A stretch of DNA of 64,000 bases, from NCBI GenBank assembly GCA_027864655.1, contig JAQAZG010000002.1:372001-436000 (forward strand). Reading direction: 5' to 3'. The notes beneath the pieces were generated by a model. That model was given only the letters and a program-made list of their open reading frames with translations. It did not search any database and was not told where the DNA came from. Positions 33,270-42,353 of the stretch are shown here, piece by piece. The DNA is from Oleispirillum naphthae. Lineage in GTDB: Bacteria; Pseudomonadota; Alphaproteobacteria; Rhodospirillales; Rhodospirillaceae. A program made the translations under genes and the position numbers. Positions within the stretch are counted from its first letter, which is position 1, and each line of letters starts with the position of its first letter.

Positions 33270-33842
33270 CGGGAGGATATCGACATCGTCGATTTACTCC
33301 GCTGGGCTTACCAGACCCAGAGGGTCGATGAGGTGGTGCGGCGGTCTGTGCCGAGCGGGATAAACGGTGGGTATCGAAGCAACGCGGCCAGGGCGCTTGA
33401 GACCGGGTGCCTCGGTGTCATCACCGATGGTGGGCGCATGGGGTTTGGCGCGGACGGGGCCGACTATCTTCCCGAGGACGCAGAGCGTGTTCACGACGCG
33501 GTGCGGTATCTGTTGCCTCGGAAGATGGTCTGTATCGTCATCGACTACGCCAAGCAGGGCGCGGCTCCGGATTGGCTGGAGGGGGTGATACCCCGCCCGG
33601 TTGGCGTCTTCCGCCCGAACGGCAAGGCTGAAATGGAGTATCGCGACGGGGCAAAGACCAAGCCCTTCTACTGCCTCCTCCGCTACGTTCCGGTGGACCC
33701 GGTGCATCTGGCCTTTGCCCGTCAGCTTTACGTCGAGTGGTGGGATGCGGTGGCGCGGCTTGCTGCTGCCCATCTTGATCTGGACCGCTACCGCGTCACC
33801 GGCCCGGCCCTCGCGAGGGAGCCGTGGATAGACCGGGCTTGA
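33198..33842 (+). CDS. Hypothetical prophage protein
   Basis: 214 residues from ATG 33198; the start is uncertain because the first 25 codons overlap the iteron cluster. The central part (IDIVDLLRWAYQTQRVDEVV) and the conserved-looking MVCIVIDYAKQGAAPDWLEG were not recognised. LLRYVPVDPVHLAFARQLYV is helical. It lies between the origin candidate and the packaging genes, where phages often carry antitermination or holliday-junction functions, but nothing here supports a specific call. Confidence 0.65.
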   Translation: MLKIMMKSQVNPSSVTLQGLHNPPREDIDIVDLLRWAYQTQRVDEVVRRSVPSGINGGYRSNAARALETGCLGVITDGGRMGFGADGADYLPEDAERVHDAVRYLLPRKMVCIVIDYAKQGAAPDWLEGVIPRPVGVFRPNGKAEMEYRDGAKTKPFYCLLRYVPVDPVHLAFARQLYVEWWDAVARLAAAHLDLDRYRVTGPALAREPWIDRA

Positions 33843-34066
33843 CGCCGCAGAAAAAGTTTGGCATACCACATGAAGATGCGATAGGTCCGCTACCCACGAT
33901 GGGTTGCGGGCCTCTTCTTTTTCGCGCTCTTGCTGACGCTCCCCCTCGGGGCGGGGCCGCAGCCCACACGCACAGCCCTCCGCCCCTTCTTGGGTCCTTC
34001 CCAGGCCCCGAGCTACACGGGTGGCAAAGGCGCGATATGTCGCTAGTTTTCTTGCAAAAAATCGAG

Positions 34067-34104
34067 GTTGACGAATGGGTTGACGGGTTGACATCCGCGT
34101 CAAC
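34067..34104. promoter_or_regulatory. GTTGAC repeat cluster before the terminase genes (candidate cos/pac or operator)
   Basis: Three direct GTTGAC copies at 34067, 34079 and 34087 and an inverted GTCAAC at 34099-34104; the last two form GTTGACATCCGCGTCAAC. The cluster ends 15 bp before the terminase small-subunit start. The upstream gap 33843-34066 holds no other gene that I can support. Confidence 0.6.
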
Positions 34105-34118
34105 TGGACGGAGGCGGC

Positions 34119-34649
34119 ATGGCTCAAATCGGATCGCAAGCCGAATACGCCAAGCGCGCCGGGATCAGCCGTCAGGCGGTGAGCAAGGCCGTGAAGTCCG
34201 GGACCATCCCGCTTCGGCCTGACGGGAAAATCGATTTCGAGTTGGCGGACGAAGCCCGGCGGCGGTCGGCAAATCCGGCGCGAGATCCGGAAACAGAGTT
34301 TCTGCCGGAGCCAACCGATGCGGATACATCCGCGCCGGAGGATGCGACGTACCGATCCAGCCGCGCGGAGCGCGAGCGGATCGCCGCTGAGCGCGATGCG
34401 ATGAACCTCGCCAAGCTCAAGGGCGAGTTGATCTCGCGGCAGGATATCGCCGACGCGCTGGTGGCGACGGGGCGGAAGATCCGGAACAAGTTGGACAGTT
34501 TGCCGAACATGGCGGACGAGGTGGTGGCGATCGTCGCCGGGGGCGGCGGTGCCCGCGACGTGCGTCAGGCCATCACCGAGCGGGTGAAGGCTCTGGAACA
34601 GGCGATTGCGGACGCCCTGGCGAAGCCGGGGGGCGAGGATGACGGATAG
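34119..34649 (+). CDS. Terminase small subunit-like DNA-binding protein
   Basis: 176 residues. The N-terminal helix-turn-helix (SQAEYAKRAGISRQAVSKAV) resembles the winged-helix DNA-binding domain of lambda Nu1-type proteins, followed by a helical oligomerisation region (SSRAERERIAAERDAMNLAK then LISRQDIADALVATGRKIRN). It directly precedes and overlaps the large subunit gene. It should recognise cos/pac, for which the GTTGAC cluster upstream is a candidate. Confidence 0.85.
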   Translation: MAQIGSQAEYAKRAGISRQAVSKAVKSGTIPLRPDGKIDFELADEARRRSANPARDPETEFLPEPTDADTSAPEDATYRSSRAERERIAAERDAMNLAKLKGELISRQDIADALVATGRKIRNKLDSLPNMADEVVAIVAGGGGARDVRQAITERVKALEQAIADALAKPGGEDDG

Positions 34650-36600
34650 CGCGCTTGCCCTGGTCGGCGGCGCTCTGGCGAAGGGCCTCGCGCCGGATCG
34701 GCGGGTGCGCCCTTCGGAGTGGGCGCGGGCCAATCTGATCGTTCCGGACGGCCCGCTTGAGGGCGAGTTGTGGGACCCGTCGCTGACACCGCAACTGATC
34801 GAGATTTTGGACTGCCTCGGGCCGGACGATCCGTGCACGCGGGTGTCGGTCCGGAAGTCCGCACAGGTGGGTTTCACCCAGGTCGGCATCGCCTGGCTCG
34901 GTTCGATCATCGACAACACCCCGGCGAAAACCCTGGTGGTGTTCCCGACGATCGAGGTGGGCGACGACTTCAACTCGGAGAAGTTCCACCCGACGCTTGA
35001 GGCGACGAAGTGCCTGAAGCGCCGTGTGGCGGAAACCCGCAGCCGTTCGGCCCGGGCCTCGACGTCGCGGAAGAAGCGCTTCCCCGGCGGCACGATCACG
35101 ATCACCGGGGCGAACTCCTCGGCGGACCTGCGGTCGAAGACGGTCAAGTTCGGGTTCGCGGACGAAATCGACGATTGGCCGCTCGACCTGAACAAGCAGG
35201 GCGACCCGATGGAGATGTTCGACGCGCGGTTTCGCGCGTTCCTCCGGGTCGGTGGGTACAAGAAGCTCGAAGGCTCGACGCCGACGATCAAGGGCATCTC
35301 CCGGATCGACGCGGCATTCGAGGCTGGCGATCAGCGGTACTGGACCGTCACCTGCCCGCACTGCGGCGAGGAACAGCGGCTTGAGTTCAAACACCTGAAA
35401 TTCGAGAAGACGTTTCCGCACAAGGCGTTCTACGAGTGCCAGTGCAACGGTTGCCCGATCGAGGCCTCCGACCGCGACGCGATGGTGCGCGGGGGCCGGT
35501 GGGTGGCGACCATGCCGGGGCCGGGGCGGCATCCGTCGTTCCATCTCGACACCCTCACGTCGCTACTGGTGACCTGGGACGACATCGCCGCCAAGTGGAT
35601 CGCGGCTCAGGGCGACCCGAGGAAACTCAAGACGTTCGTCAACCTCTGGCTCGGCGAAAGCTGGGAGGAGCGCGGCGAAGCGCCGGAGTGGGAACGGCTT
35701 TACACGCGGCGGGAAACCTATTCGCTACGCACGGTGCTGCTCGGCGGTCTGGTGATCACCTGTGCGGTTGACGTGCAGATGAAGGGGCTCTTCTACGAAG
35801 TCGTCGCTTGGGGCGTCGGGAAGGAGTCCTGGTCCATCGACAAGGGCTTCCTGCCCGGCGATACGGCAGACGCCGACAGCCCCGCCTGGCGGGCGCTGGC
35901 GGAGGTCTACGAACGCCGGTATCCGGACGCTTACGGCAATTCCTGGCCTATCGACCTGATGGGGATCGACAGCGGCTATAACACGAACGCGGTCAAGTGG
36001 TGGTGCCGTGGACGGCCCAAGGCGATGGTGATCAAGGGCGAGGACGGCTGGGGCCGCCCGCCGCTCGGCACGCCGTCGAAACAGGACATCGACTACGGCG
36101 GGAAGAAGCTTCGTCGCGGCGCGGTGATGTGGCCGGTGGGGACGTGGCCGTTGAAGGCCGAGGTCTATGCGCTGCTGCGTAAGCCCGGTCTCCGCGAGGG
36201 AGCCGACCACGATCCGCCCGGGTACTGCCACTTCACCGAGGCTCTGCACGACGAGGCGTTTTTCAAGCAACTGACCGCCGAATACGTCGCGGACGAAGTG
36301 CGTGGCGGACGGACGGTGAAGGTGTGGAAAGCGACGGGCGAAAATCACTTTCTCGACTGCCGCGTGTATAACCTCGCCCTGGCGTATCACCTCGGCATCG
36401 ACCGGATGACGATGGACGATTGGGCGCGTCTGGCGGCGCAGCGCAATGTGCCGCCGCCGAAAATGCAGGGCGACCTGTTTACCCCAAGCGTGGTGCAGCC
36501 GCCAGCGCCGCCGCCGCCGAAACCGGCGGCCTCGGCGCAACCCGCGAAGCCGCGCGGCGGTTACCTCGGCGGTCGGGGCGGAAGCTGGTTGAGGAGGTGA
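34639..36600 (+). CDS. Terminase large subunit, GpA family
   Basis: 653 residues from ATG 34639. The lambda GpA-type ATPase has the deviant Walker A SVRKSAQVGFTQVG, a Walker B-type KFGFADEIDDWP and a zinc-binding segment VTCPHCGEEQRLEF. The nuclease half contains ITCAVDVQMKG and LMGIDSGYNTNAVKWW, with the Asp residues expected of the RNase H-like fold. It should translocate and cut DNA concatemers into proheads. A proline-rich tail ends the protein. Confidence 0.94.
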   Translation: MTDSALALVGGALAKGLAPDRRVRPSEWARANLIVPDGPLEGELWDPSLTPQLIEILDCLGPDDPCTRVSVRKSAQVGFTQVGIAWLGSIIDNTPAKTLVVFPTIEVGDDFNSEKFHPTLEATKCLKRRVAETRSRSARASTSRKKRFPGGTITITGANSSADLRSKTVKFGFADEIDDWPLDLNKQGDPMEMFDARFRAFLRVGGYKKLEGSTPTIKGISRIDAAFEAGDQRYWTVTCPHCGEEQRLEFKHLKFEKTFPHKAFYECQCNGCPIEASDRDAMVRGGRWVATMPGPGRHPSFHLDTLTSLLVTWDDIAAKWIAAQGDPRKLKTFVNLWLGESWEERGEAPEWERLYTRRETYSLRTVLLGGLVITCAVDVQMKGLFYEVVAWGVGKESWSIDKGFLPGDTADADSPAWRALAEVYERRYPDAYGNSWPIDLMGIDSGYNTNAVKWWCRGRPKAMVIKGEDGWGRPPLGTPSKQDIDYGGKKLRRGAVMWPVGTWPLKAEVYALLRKPGLREGADHDPPGYCHFTEALHDEAFFKQLTAEYVADEVRGGRTVKVWKATGENHFLDCRVYNLALAYHLGIDRMTMDDWARLAAQRNVPPPKMQGDLFTPSVVQPPAPPPPKPAASAQPAKPRGGYLGGRGGSWLRR

Positions 36601-36603
36601 CGG

Positions 36604-36807
36604 ATGGCGGATGCCGCGACCCAACTGCAGGCACTCGAGGACGCAATCGCCTCCGGCCTGCTGCGCTTCACATTCGAGGGAAAGACCCACGAATACCGCT
36701 CGCTCGACGACATGCTGCGGGTGCGTGAGATTCTGGCCCGCAAGGCCGGGGTCGCGACCGGCGGCGGCATCGTCCGCACCGTCGCGGCATATCGCCGGGG
36801 GACATGA
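36604..36807 (+). CDS. gpW-like head-tail joining protein
   Basis: 67 residues: TQLQALEDAIASGLLRFTFE then KTHEYRSLDDMLRVREILAR. Size, position between terminase and portal and the helix pattern match lambda gpW. It should fill the connector after DNA packaging. The stop overlaps the portal start by ATGA. Confidence 0.85.
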   Translation: MADAATQLQALEDAIASGLLRFTFEGKTHEYRSLDDMLRVREILARKAGVATGGGIVRTVAAYRRGT

Positions 36808-38321
36808 CCATGCGCTGGTTCGAAAACGTGATCGCCGCCATCTCGCCAGAGACGGCGGCGCGGCGGGAGCATGCCCGGCTCAAGGTGCGGGCACTGCGGG
36901 AGGTTCGCAACGCCTATGACGGCGCGAGCGTCGGTCGGCGCACCTCCGGCTGGCGGCGGGTGTCCACCGACGCCAATGCCGAAACGGCGGGCGGCGCGCT
37001 GGGTCGCCTGCGCGATGCCTCGCGGGAGATGGTCCGCAACAACCCGCACGCCTCCCGCGCGGCTGCGGTACTGGCTCAGACCATTATCGGCGAGGGGATC
37101 ATCCCGAGCTTCGTCACGCCGGATGAGTTGGCGCAGCCGGAGGCGGAGGCGGTCGCGCGAGAATTTCTCGATACCGAGGCTATCGACGCGGGCGGGCAGA
37201 TGGACCTCTACGGTCTGCAATCTCTGGCAGCGCGGACGGTGTTCGAGGGCGGCGAGGTGCTGTTCCGCCGCCGCCGCCGCAAGGCATCGGACGGTTTGCC
37301 GTTGGCATTCCAGGTGCAAATCTTGGAGCCGGATTTTCTCGACTCCACAAAGGACGGTCCCCTCGGCAACGGCAACGTCGCGGTGCAGGGCGTTGAGTTC
37401 AACGGCATCGGTCGGCGGGTTGCCTACTGGTTGTTCGACGAACATCCGGGGTCGCGCGGCAGCTACCGCATTACCCAGTCGCGCCGGGTCCCGGCGGAAG
37501 ACGTGATCCACGCCTACCGCATCGACCGGCCTGGGCAGGTGCGTGGGGTGCCGTGGCTCGCTCCGGTGATGCTGGCAGTGGCGGATTACGCCGATCTCGC
37601 CGACGCCTACCGCATGCGGCAGAAGATCGCCGCATGCTTCGCGGCGTTCGAGACCGACTATCAGGGTGGTACGGCGGAATCGCCCCTGGTTTCTGGCGGA
37701 TCGTCGGCGGGCGATATGCCGGTCGAGGAATTCTCCCCCGGCATGATCGTCAAGCTGCCCGCCGGGCGCGACATCAAGTTCGCCACCCCGCCGGGGGTGG
37801 AAGGGTTCGCCGAGACGGCGGCGATCTCGCTGCGCGAGGTGGCGGTGGGGATCGGCATGCCGCCGTTTGTGCTTTCCGGCGATTACGGCGCAATCAACTT
37901 TTCCGCCGGGCGGCTGGGGTGGCTCGATTACCGGCGTGGCATCAAGGATTATCAGGCGAGGATCAGCATCCGCATGATCTGCCGCCGCCTGGAGGGATGG
38001 TTTCGCGAAGCGATGGCGATTGAGCGCGGCGTTACCGTGCCGTTTCGCGGCGTGTGGACGCCACCTGCGGTGGAGATGATCAACCCGAAGGAAGAAATCG
38101 AGACCGTCGTCTCCGAGGTCCGCGCCGGGCGGATGACGCCACAGCAGATGGTCCGCGCAGCCGGGAAGGACCCGGAGCAACATTTTGCCGAATATGCGCG
38201 GGGCGTCGAGCTGATCGACCGCCTCGGCCTGATCCTGGATTCGGACCCGCGCCGGGTTTCGCGCGCGGGCCTCACGCAGGTTCGTACCGACAATACGCAG
38301 TTCCCCGACATCAAGGAGTAA
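36804..38321 (+). CDS. Portal protein, lambda family
   Basis: 505 residues. Lambda-portal segments are clear: LRDASREMVRNNPHASRAAA, VLAQTIIGEGIIPSF, MDLYGLQSLAARTVFEGGEV, FLDSTKDGP, HAYRIDRPGQVRGVPWLAPV and LSGDYGAINFSAGRLGWLDY. It forms the dodecameric DNA entry vertex. ATG 36804 overlaps the gpW stop; the protease-capsid gene follows after 3 bp. Confidence 0.95.
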   Translation: MTMRWFENVIAAISPETAARREHARLKVRALREVRNAYDGASVGRRTSGWRRVSTDANAETAGGALGRLRDASREMVRNNPHASRAAAVLAQTIIGEGIIPSFVTPDELAQPEAEAVAREFLDTEAIDAGGQMDLYGLQSLAARTVFEGGEVLFRRRRRKASDGLPLAFQVQILEPDFLDSTKDGPLGNGNVAVQGVEFNGIGRRVAYWLFDEHPGSRGSYRITQSRRVPAEDVIHAYRIDRPGQVRGVPWLAPVMLAVADYADLADAYRMRQKIAACFAAFETDYQGGTAESPLVSGGSSAGDMPVEEFSPGMIVKLPAGRDIKFATPPGVEGFAETAAISLREVAVGIGMPPFVLSGDYGAINFSAGRLGWLDYRRGIKDYQARISIRMICRRLEGWFREAMAIERGVTVPFRGVWTPPAVEMINPKEEIETVVSEVRAGRMTPQQMVRAAGKDPEQHFAEYARGVELIDRLGLILDSDPRRVSRAGLTQVRTDNTQFPDIKE

Positions 38322-38324
38322 GCC

Positions 38325-40412
38325 ATGCCCAAAAGCATCCGGCGCAGTTGGCCGGGGGCGCGCGGCCCCTACGGCTATGACATGCGCATGGCGGTCGGCA
38401 ATGACGCCGCCGTCGAAATCTTCGTCTACGGCGAGATCGGTTGGGAGGTCACCGCCCAGTCGTTCCTCAACGACCTGCGGGATGTGGCGACGCCCACCAC
38501 GCCGCTGGTGGTGCACATCAACAGCGTCGGCGGCAGCGTGTGGGAAGGCCTGGCCATCTACAACATCCTGATCAGCCGCGCGGCCTCGGTCACCACCATC
38601 GTCGATGGCATCGCGCTCTCGATGGGCTCGATCATCGCCCTGGCGGGCAAGCCGACGCAGATGCCCGCCAATGCGCTGATGATGATCCACGATCCGTCCT
38701 GGTATGCCTCCGGCACGCCCGAGGAGATGCGCAAGCAGGCGGACGTGCTCGACAAAATCCGCGATCAACTGGTCGGCATCTACGTGGCGAAGTCCGGCCA
38801 GGACGAAGCCGAAATCCGCCGCATGATGGCGGAGGAAACCTGGCTTTCCGGTGCCGACGCGGTCGCGCTTGGCCTCGCCGACGAGCTGATCGAGGTGGAG
38901 GCGGATCTCGCCGCCGCCGCGAAATTCGACCTTCGCAACTGCCGGGCGCTGCCCGCGCCGTTGCGTTCCCTGGCGGCGTCCGCCGCCGAACCCCAGCCGA
39001 GGAGCATTCCCATGCCCAATACCAATCCGGACGCGGCGGACCCGAAGACCTCCGCCAACAATCCGGCTCCGGCCCCCGTGGACGTGGCCGATACCGCCGC
39101 GATCGAGGCGGCGGCCAACGCCGCCGTCGCCGCCGAGCGCAAGCGCGTCGCCGACATCGGCGTCGCTTGCGGTGCTGCGCGGATGACCGATGCCTTCCGC
39201 GACCAGATGGTTGCCGAGGGCGTCAGCGTCGCCGACGCCCGCGCCCGCATCATCGCCGAACTCGCCCGTCTCCAGGCGGAGGGAGGGCCGGAACCGCGTT
39301 CGCACATCCGCGCCATCGTCACCGACGACGCGGTGGATCGCTTCCGTGCCGGGATGGAGGAGGCGCTGCTCCTGCGCGCCGGTCTCGGCGGCGAGCGCAA
39401 CGAGTTCTCCGGCCTGTCGTTGCGCGAGATGGCCCGCGCTGCGCTGGATATCCGCGGCATCCGTTCCGGGAGTATGAACGTGTTGCAGATGATCGGCACT
39501 GCCTTCGTGCCGAGCATGGCGGGCGGCACGCACAGCACTTCCGACTTCGCCAACGTTCTGTCGAACGTCGCCAACAAGGCCATGCTCAAAGGGTTCACCG
39601 ACGCGGAGGAGACGTTCACGCTGTGGACCGGCAAGGGCATTCTTACCGACTTCAAGCCGTTGAAGCGCATCGACGCCGGTCTGTTTGACGCCCTGGCGGA
39701 GGTTCCGGAAGGCGCGGAATACAAATACGGCACCTTCGGCGATCGCGGGGAGACCATCCAGCTCGCGACCTACGGCAAGATGTTCTCGATCACCCGGCAG
39801 GCGATCATCAACGACGATGTCGGTGCCTTCACCCGCATTCCCGGCAAGATGGGCGCGGCCTCGAAACGGACCATCGGCAACCTCGTCTATGCGGTCCTGA
39901 CCAGCAACGCCGCTCTTTCCGACGGCGTGGCGCTGTTCCACGCCACGCACAAGAACCTGGCCTCCGCCGGTGCCGCGCCTTCGACCGCGACGTTCGATGC
40001 GATGCGGACCGCGATGGCGACGCAGCGCGATCCCGACCTGAAGACCCAGGCCCTCAACATCCGACCGGCCTATGTGCTTGCGCCGGTCGCCCTGGAGGGT
40101 AAGAGCAAGGCGGTGATCGCCTCCGAGTTCGACAGCGCTTCGGGCGACAAGGGTCTGCCCAACTCGGTGCGGGACTTCGCGGAGGTCATCTCCGATGCGC
40201 GCCTCGACATCGCCTCCACCACGGCGTGGTATGGCGCGGCCAACCCCAACGTCGTCGATACCATCGAGGTCGATTATCTCGACGGCGTCGAGGAACCGTA
40301 CCTGGAAAGCAAGGATGGCTGGAACGTCGACGGCGTGGACTTCAAGGTCCGGATCGACGCTGGCGTGAAGGCTCTCGATCATCGCGGTCTCTACAAGAAC
40401 GCGGGCGTGTAA
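38325..40412 (+). CDS. ClpP-like prohead protease fused to major capsid protein
   Basis: 695 residues. Residues 1-200 are a ClpP/S14-like protease with the nucleophile Ser in DGIALSMGSIIALAGKP and the His in MMIHDPSWYASGTPE. Residues about 230-320 are Ala-rich and helical (scaffold-like, AANAAVAAERKRVADIGVAC). The rest is a major capsid protein (LREMARAALDIRGIRSGSMN, YGKMFSITRQAIINDDVGAF, FAEVISDARLDIASTTAWYG). Self-cleavage would release the capsid subunit. An in-frame ATG at 39012 with AGGAG upstream could yield a second product. Confidence 0.92.
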   Translation: MPKSIRRSWPGARGPYGYDMRMAVGNDAAVEIFVYGEIGWEVTAQSFLNDLRDVATPTTPLVVHINSVGGSVWEGLAIYNILISRAASVTTIVDGIALSMGSIIALAGKPTQMPANALMMIHDPSWYASGTPEEMRKQADVLDKIRDQLVGIYVAKSGQDEAEIRRMMAEETWLSGADAVALGLADELIEVEADLAAAAKFDLRNCRALPAPLRSLAASAAEPQPRSIPMPNTNPDAADPKTSANNPAPAPVDVADTAAIEAAANAAVAAERKRVADIGVACGAARMTDAFRDQMVAEGVSVADARARIIAELARLQAEGGPEPRSHIRAIVTDDAVDRFRAGMEEALLLRAGLGGERNEFSGLSLREMARAALDIRGIRSGSMNVLQMIGTAFVPSMAGGTHSTSDFANVLSNVANKAMLKGFTDAEETFTLWTGKGILTDFKPLKRIDAGLFDALAEVPEGAEYKYGTFGDRGETIQLATYGKMFSITRQAIINDDVGAFTRIPGKMGAASKRTIGNLVYAVLTSNAALSDGVALFHATHKNLASAGAAPSTATFDAMRTAMATQRDPDLKTQALNIRPAYVLAPVALEGKSKAVIASEFDSASGDKGLPNSVRDFAEVISDARLDIASTTAWYGAANPNVVDTIEVDYLDGVEEPYLESKDGWNVDGVDFKVRIDAGVKALDHRGLYKNAGV
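38999..39014 (+). promoter_or_regulatory. Internal ribosome binding site and in-frame start for a scaffold-capsid product
   Basis: GAGGAG ends 8 bases before ATG 39012, which is codon 230 of the fusion gene. The product would begin MPNTNPDAADPKTSANN, a typical scaffold-type N-terminus. Compare the nested C/Nu3 genes of lambda. Confidence 0.6.
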
Positions 40413-40478
40413 TCGATACCCCTGGCGCGGCGCAACCCTGCGCCGCGCCGATAACCCCTTCGCGCAAGGAGAAAGCAG

Positions 40479-40850
40479 ATGCGCAACTACGTTCAGGAGG
40501 GACGGACCCTCAGTTACTACAATTCCAGCGGCGCGACGATTTCCGCTGGTGCCGCCGTGGTGGTTGGCGGGCAGGTCGGCGTGGCGATCAACGACATCGC
40601 GGACGGCGCTTCCGGCACGCTTTCGATGGAAGGCGTCTACACCCTGCCGAAGACGTCGGGTGCGGCGATCAACGTGGGCACCGCGCCGATCTTCGACGTC
40701 AGCGCCGGGGCGTTCGTGCCTGCGGGCACCGCCACGGCGGCGGGCGATATCACGGGCGCGGTGACCGCCTGGGCGACGGCGGCGAGCGCCGACACCACGG
40801 TCAATGTCAAGATCGGCGTCGGCAACGGCGCGGTGGCCTCCGGCACCTAA
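40479..40850 (+). CDS. DUF2190 capsid decoration-like protein
   Basis: 123 residues starting MRNYVQEGRTLSYYNSSGAT. The family occurs directly after capsid genes and is predicted to trimerise on the capsid surface. VGGQVGVAINDIADGASGTL and EGVYTLPKTSGAAINVGTA are typical. GGAGAAAGCAG precedes the ATG. Confidence 0.88.
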   Translation: MRNYVQEGRTLSYYNSSGATISAGAAVVVGGQVGVAINDIADGASGTLSMEGVYTLPKTSGAAINVGTAPIFDVSAGAFVPAGTATAAGDITGAVTAWATAASADTTVNVKIGVGNGAVASGT

Positions 40851-40902
40851 GCGAGCATCCGGCGGGGCGGCAGCGCCCCGCCGCGTGACGAGGGAGGATC
40901 GG

Positions 40903-41214
40903 ATGAACCCGTTTTCGGTATCGGTGGATTTGATGTTCGCGGGGCCGATGGCGGTGGACGCCACCTACACCCCGGCCAACGGCGACCCGCTTCCGGTGCG
41001 GGTGATCCTCTCGCAGCCGGACGTGATGACGCCGGTCTACGATGTGCCCGTGGTTTCCGCCTCGACCGCGCTGCAGGTGCGGGTTTCCGAGGTCGCGGCC
41101 CTGGCGCGGGGCGATACCTTCACCCTGGCGGACGGCGGCGTGCTGACCGTTTCCGCCAAGCCAAAGCGGGATGCGACGCGGCTGATCTGGGTGGCGTCGG
41201 CGGTGGAAGACTGA
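40903..41214 (+). CDS. Head-tail joining protein (gpFII-like)
   Basis: 103 residues. Beta-rich sequence (VDATYTPANGDPLPVRVILS, VRVSEVAALARGDTFTLADG) with the length and gene position of lambda FII-type joining proteins. ATG 40903 has GAGGGAGGATCGG upstream. Confidence 0.75.
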   Translation: MNPFSVSVDLMFAGPMAVDATYTPANGDPLPVRVILSQPDVMTPVYDVPVVSASTALQVRVSEVAALARGDTFTLADGGVLTVSAKPKRDATRLIWVASAVED

Positions 41215-41217
41215 GCC

Positions 41218-41904
41218 GTGAAAATCGGGGCGGCTCTCGAGGGTGACCTGCGCAAGATCATGACGCGGGAAATCAGCGTGCTGAGGTCCGGTATCAAGTC
41301 CGGTACGCAGACGGCGACGGATAATCTCAAGGAGAAACTGCGCGCGCAGGTGCGTGCCGCCGGGCTGCCGCAGTCGGTGCAAAAGGCGTGGCAGTCGAAG
41401 GTCTACCCCAAGGGCGACAGTATGGGTGCGGCGGGCCTGGTGTTTTCCAAGGCGACGCGCATTCACGCGGCGTTCGATGCGGGGGCGTCGATCTCGCCGC
41501 GCAACGGGCAGTGGCTGGTGATCCCCCTGCCCGCCGCGCGGAGGCTGAAATTCGATGTGTCCTATTCGCGCTCGCGCGGCGGCAAGCCTCGGCACTGGTC
41601 CGATGTGGACGCCGCGGTGCGGCGCTTCGGCTCGCTGCGGCGGGTTCCGCTGAAGGGCGGACGCATCCTTCTGGTCGCGGATGGCGTCACCGCCTCAGGC
41701 TCTCGCCGCAAGGTGCGGCAGGCCAAGGGTGGCGGCACGGTGCAGGGGGTGGGCAACGTTTCGATGCCGCTGTTCCTGCTGGTCAAGCGGGTACGGCTCG
41801 GTAAGCGGCTGGATATCGGCGGCGCGGCGGCGCAGGCGGGGCGCGATTTCATGGGGCATGTCCTCGCCGGGATCGACGCGGCGGACCGCCGGGTCAAGGA
41901 GTGA
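41218..41904 (+). CDS. DUF6441-like connector/tail component
   Basis: 228 residues beginning at GTG 41218. MKIGAALEGDLRKIMTREIS, GLPQSVQKAWQSKVYPKG and the basic SRGGKPRHWSDVDAAVRRFG suggest the phage family found at this position. It could be the counterpart of lambda gpZ. Predicted virion component of the neck. The family name is tentative. Confidence 0.7.
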   Translation: MKIGAALEGDLRKIMTREISVLRSGIKSGTQTATDNLKEKLRAQVRAAGLPQSVQKAWQSKVYPKGDSMGAAGLVFSKATRIHAAFDAGASISPRNGQWLVIPLPAARRLKFDVSYSRSRGGKPRHWSDVDAAVRRFGSLRRVPLKGGRILLVADGVTASGSRRKVRQAKGGGTVQGVGNVSMPLFLLVKRVRLGKRLDIGGAAAQAGRDFMGHVLAGIDAADRRVKE

Positions 41905-41910
41905 TGAGCT

Positions 41911-42342
41911 ATGGCGAGTAAGTGGGAAACCGCCCTGGCGGCGTTGGCGTCGGTGCTGGCGGCGATCCCGGGGCCGGAGTTCGCGCGCAACGACCCCTCC
42001 GAGCGTGAGGTGCCGCCTGGCGGGCGGATCGACCTGAGTGACGGCGACCTGGCGGAGCCGGAGGTCTACCTGTCGCCGCTGTCCTATGGTCACACCGCCA
42101 ACGCAGAGATCGTTGCGATGGTGCAGGCGGCGGACGCGGCGGAGCGCGACGCGGCTCTCGACGCGCTGGTGCTGAAGATCGAGGCGGCGGTGTCTGCCGA
42201 CGAAACCCTGGGCGGCACGGTGGAGTCGGTAAACCTGGGATCGCCCGAGCGCCTGACCGAGCCCGCCGAGGAAGGCAAGCCGATCAAGGGCGCGCGGATC
42301 GTCTGCGCGCTGGAATTCATCAGCGATAGCCCGCTGGGCTGA
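41911..42342 (+). CDS. Tail terminator-like protein (gpU-like)
   Basis: 143 residues. MASKWETALAALASVLAAIP, then DLAEPEVYLSPLSYGHTANA and CALEFISDSPLG. The position directly before the tail tube and the length match tail terminator/completion proteins. Not certain by sequence alone. Confidence 0.7.
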   Translation: MASKWETALAALASVLAAIPGPEFARNDPSEREVPPGGRIDLSDGDLAEPEVYLSPLSYGHTANAEIVAMVQAADAAERDAALDALVLKIEAAVSADETLGGTVESVNLGSPERLTEPAEEGKPIKGARIVCALEFISDSPLG

Positions 42343-42353
42343 AGGAGAGAGAC

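Noticed and set aside
33824-34222. Plus-strand open frame between the unknown gene and terminase
   Set aside because: Proline/arginine-rich, overlaps the GTTGAC cluster and the terminase small subunit in another frame; no ribosome binding site.
36561-40964. Open frame of 1467 codons on the minus strand across portal and capsid genes
   Set aside because: It is the antisense shadow of terminase end, gpW, portal and capsid; Arg/Gly/His-rich with no domain, whereas the plus-strand genes have clear families.
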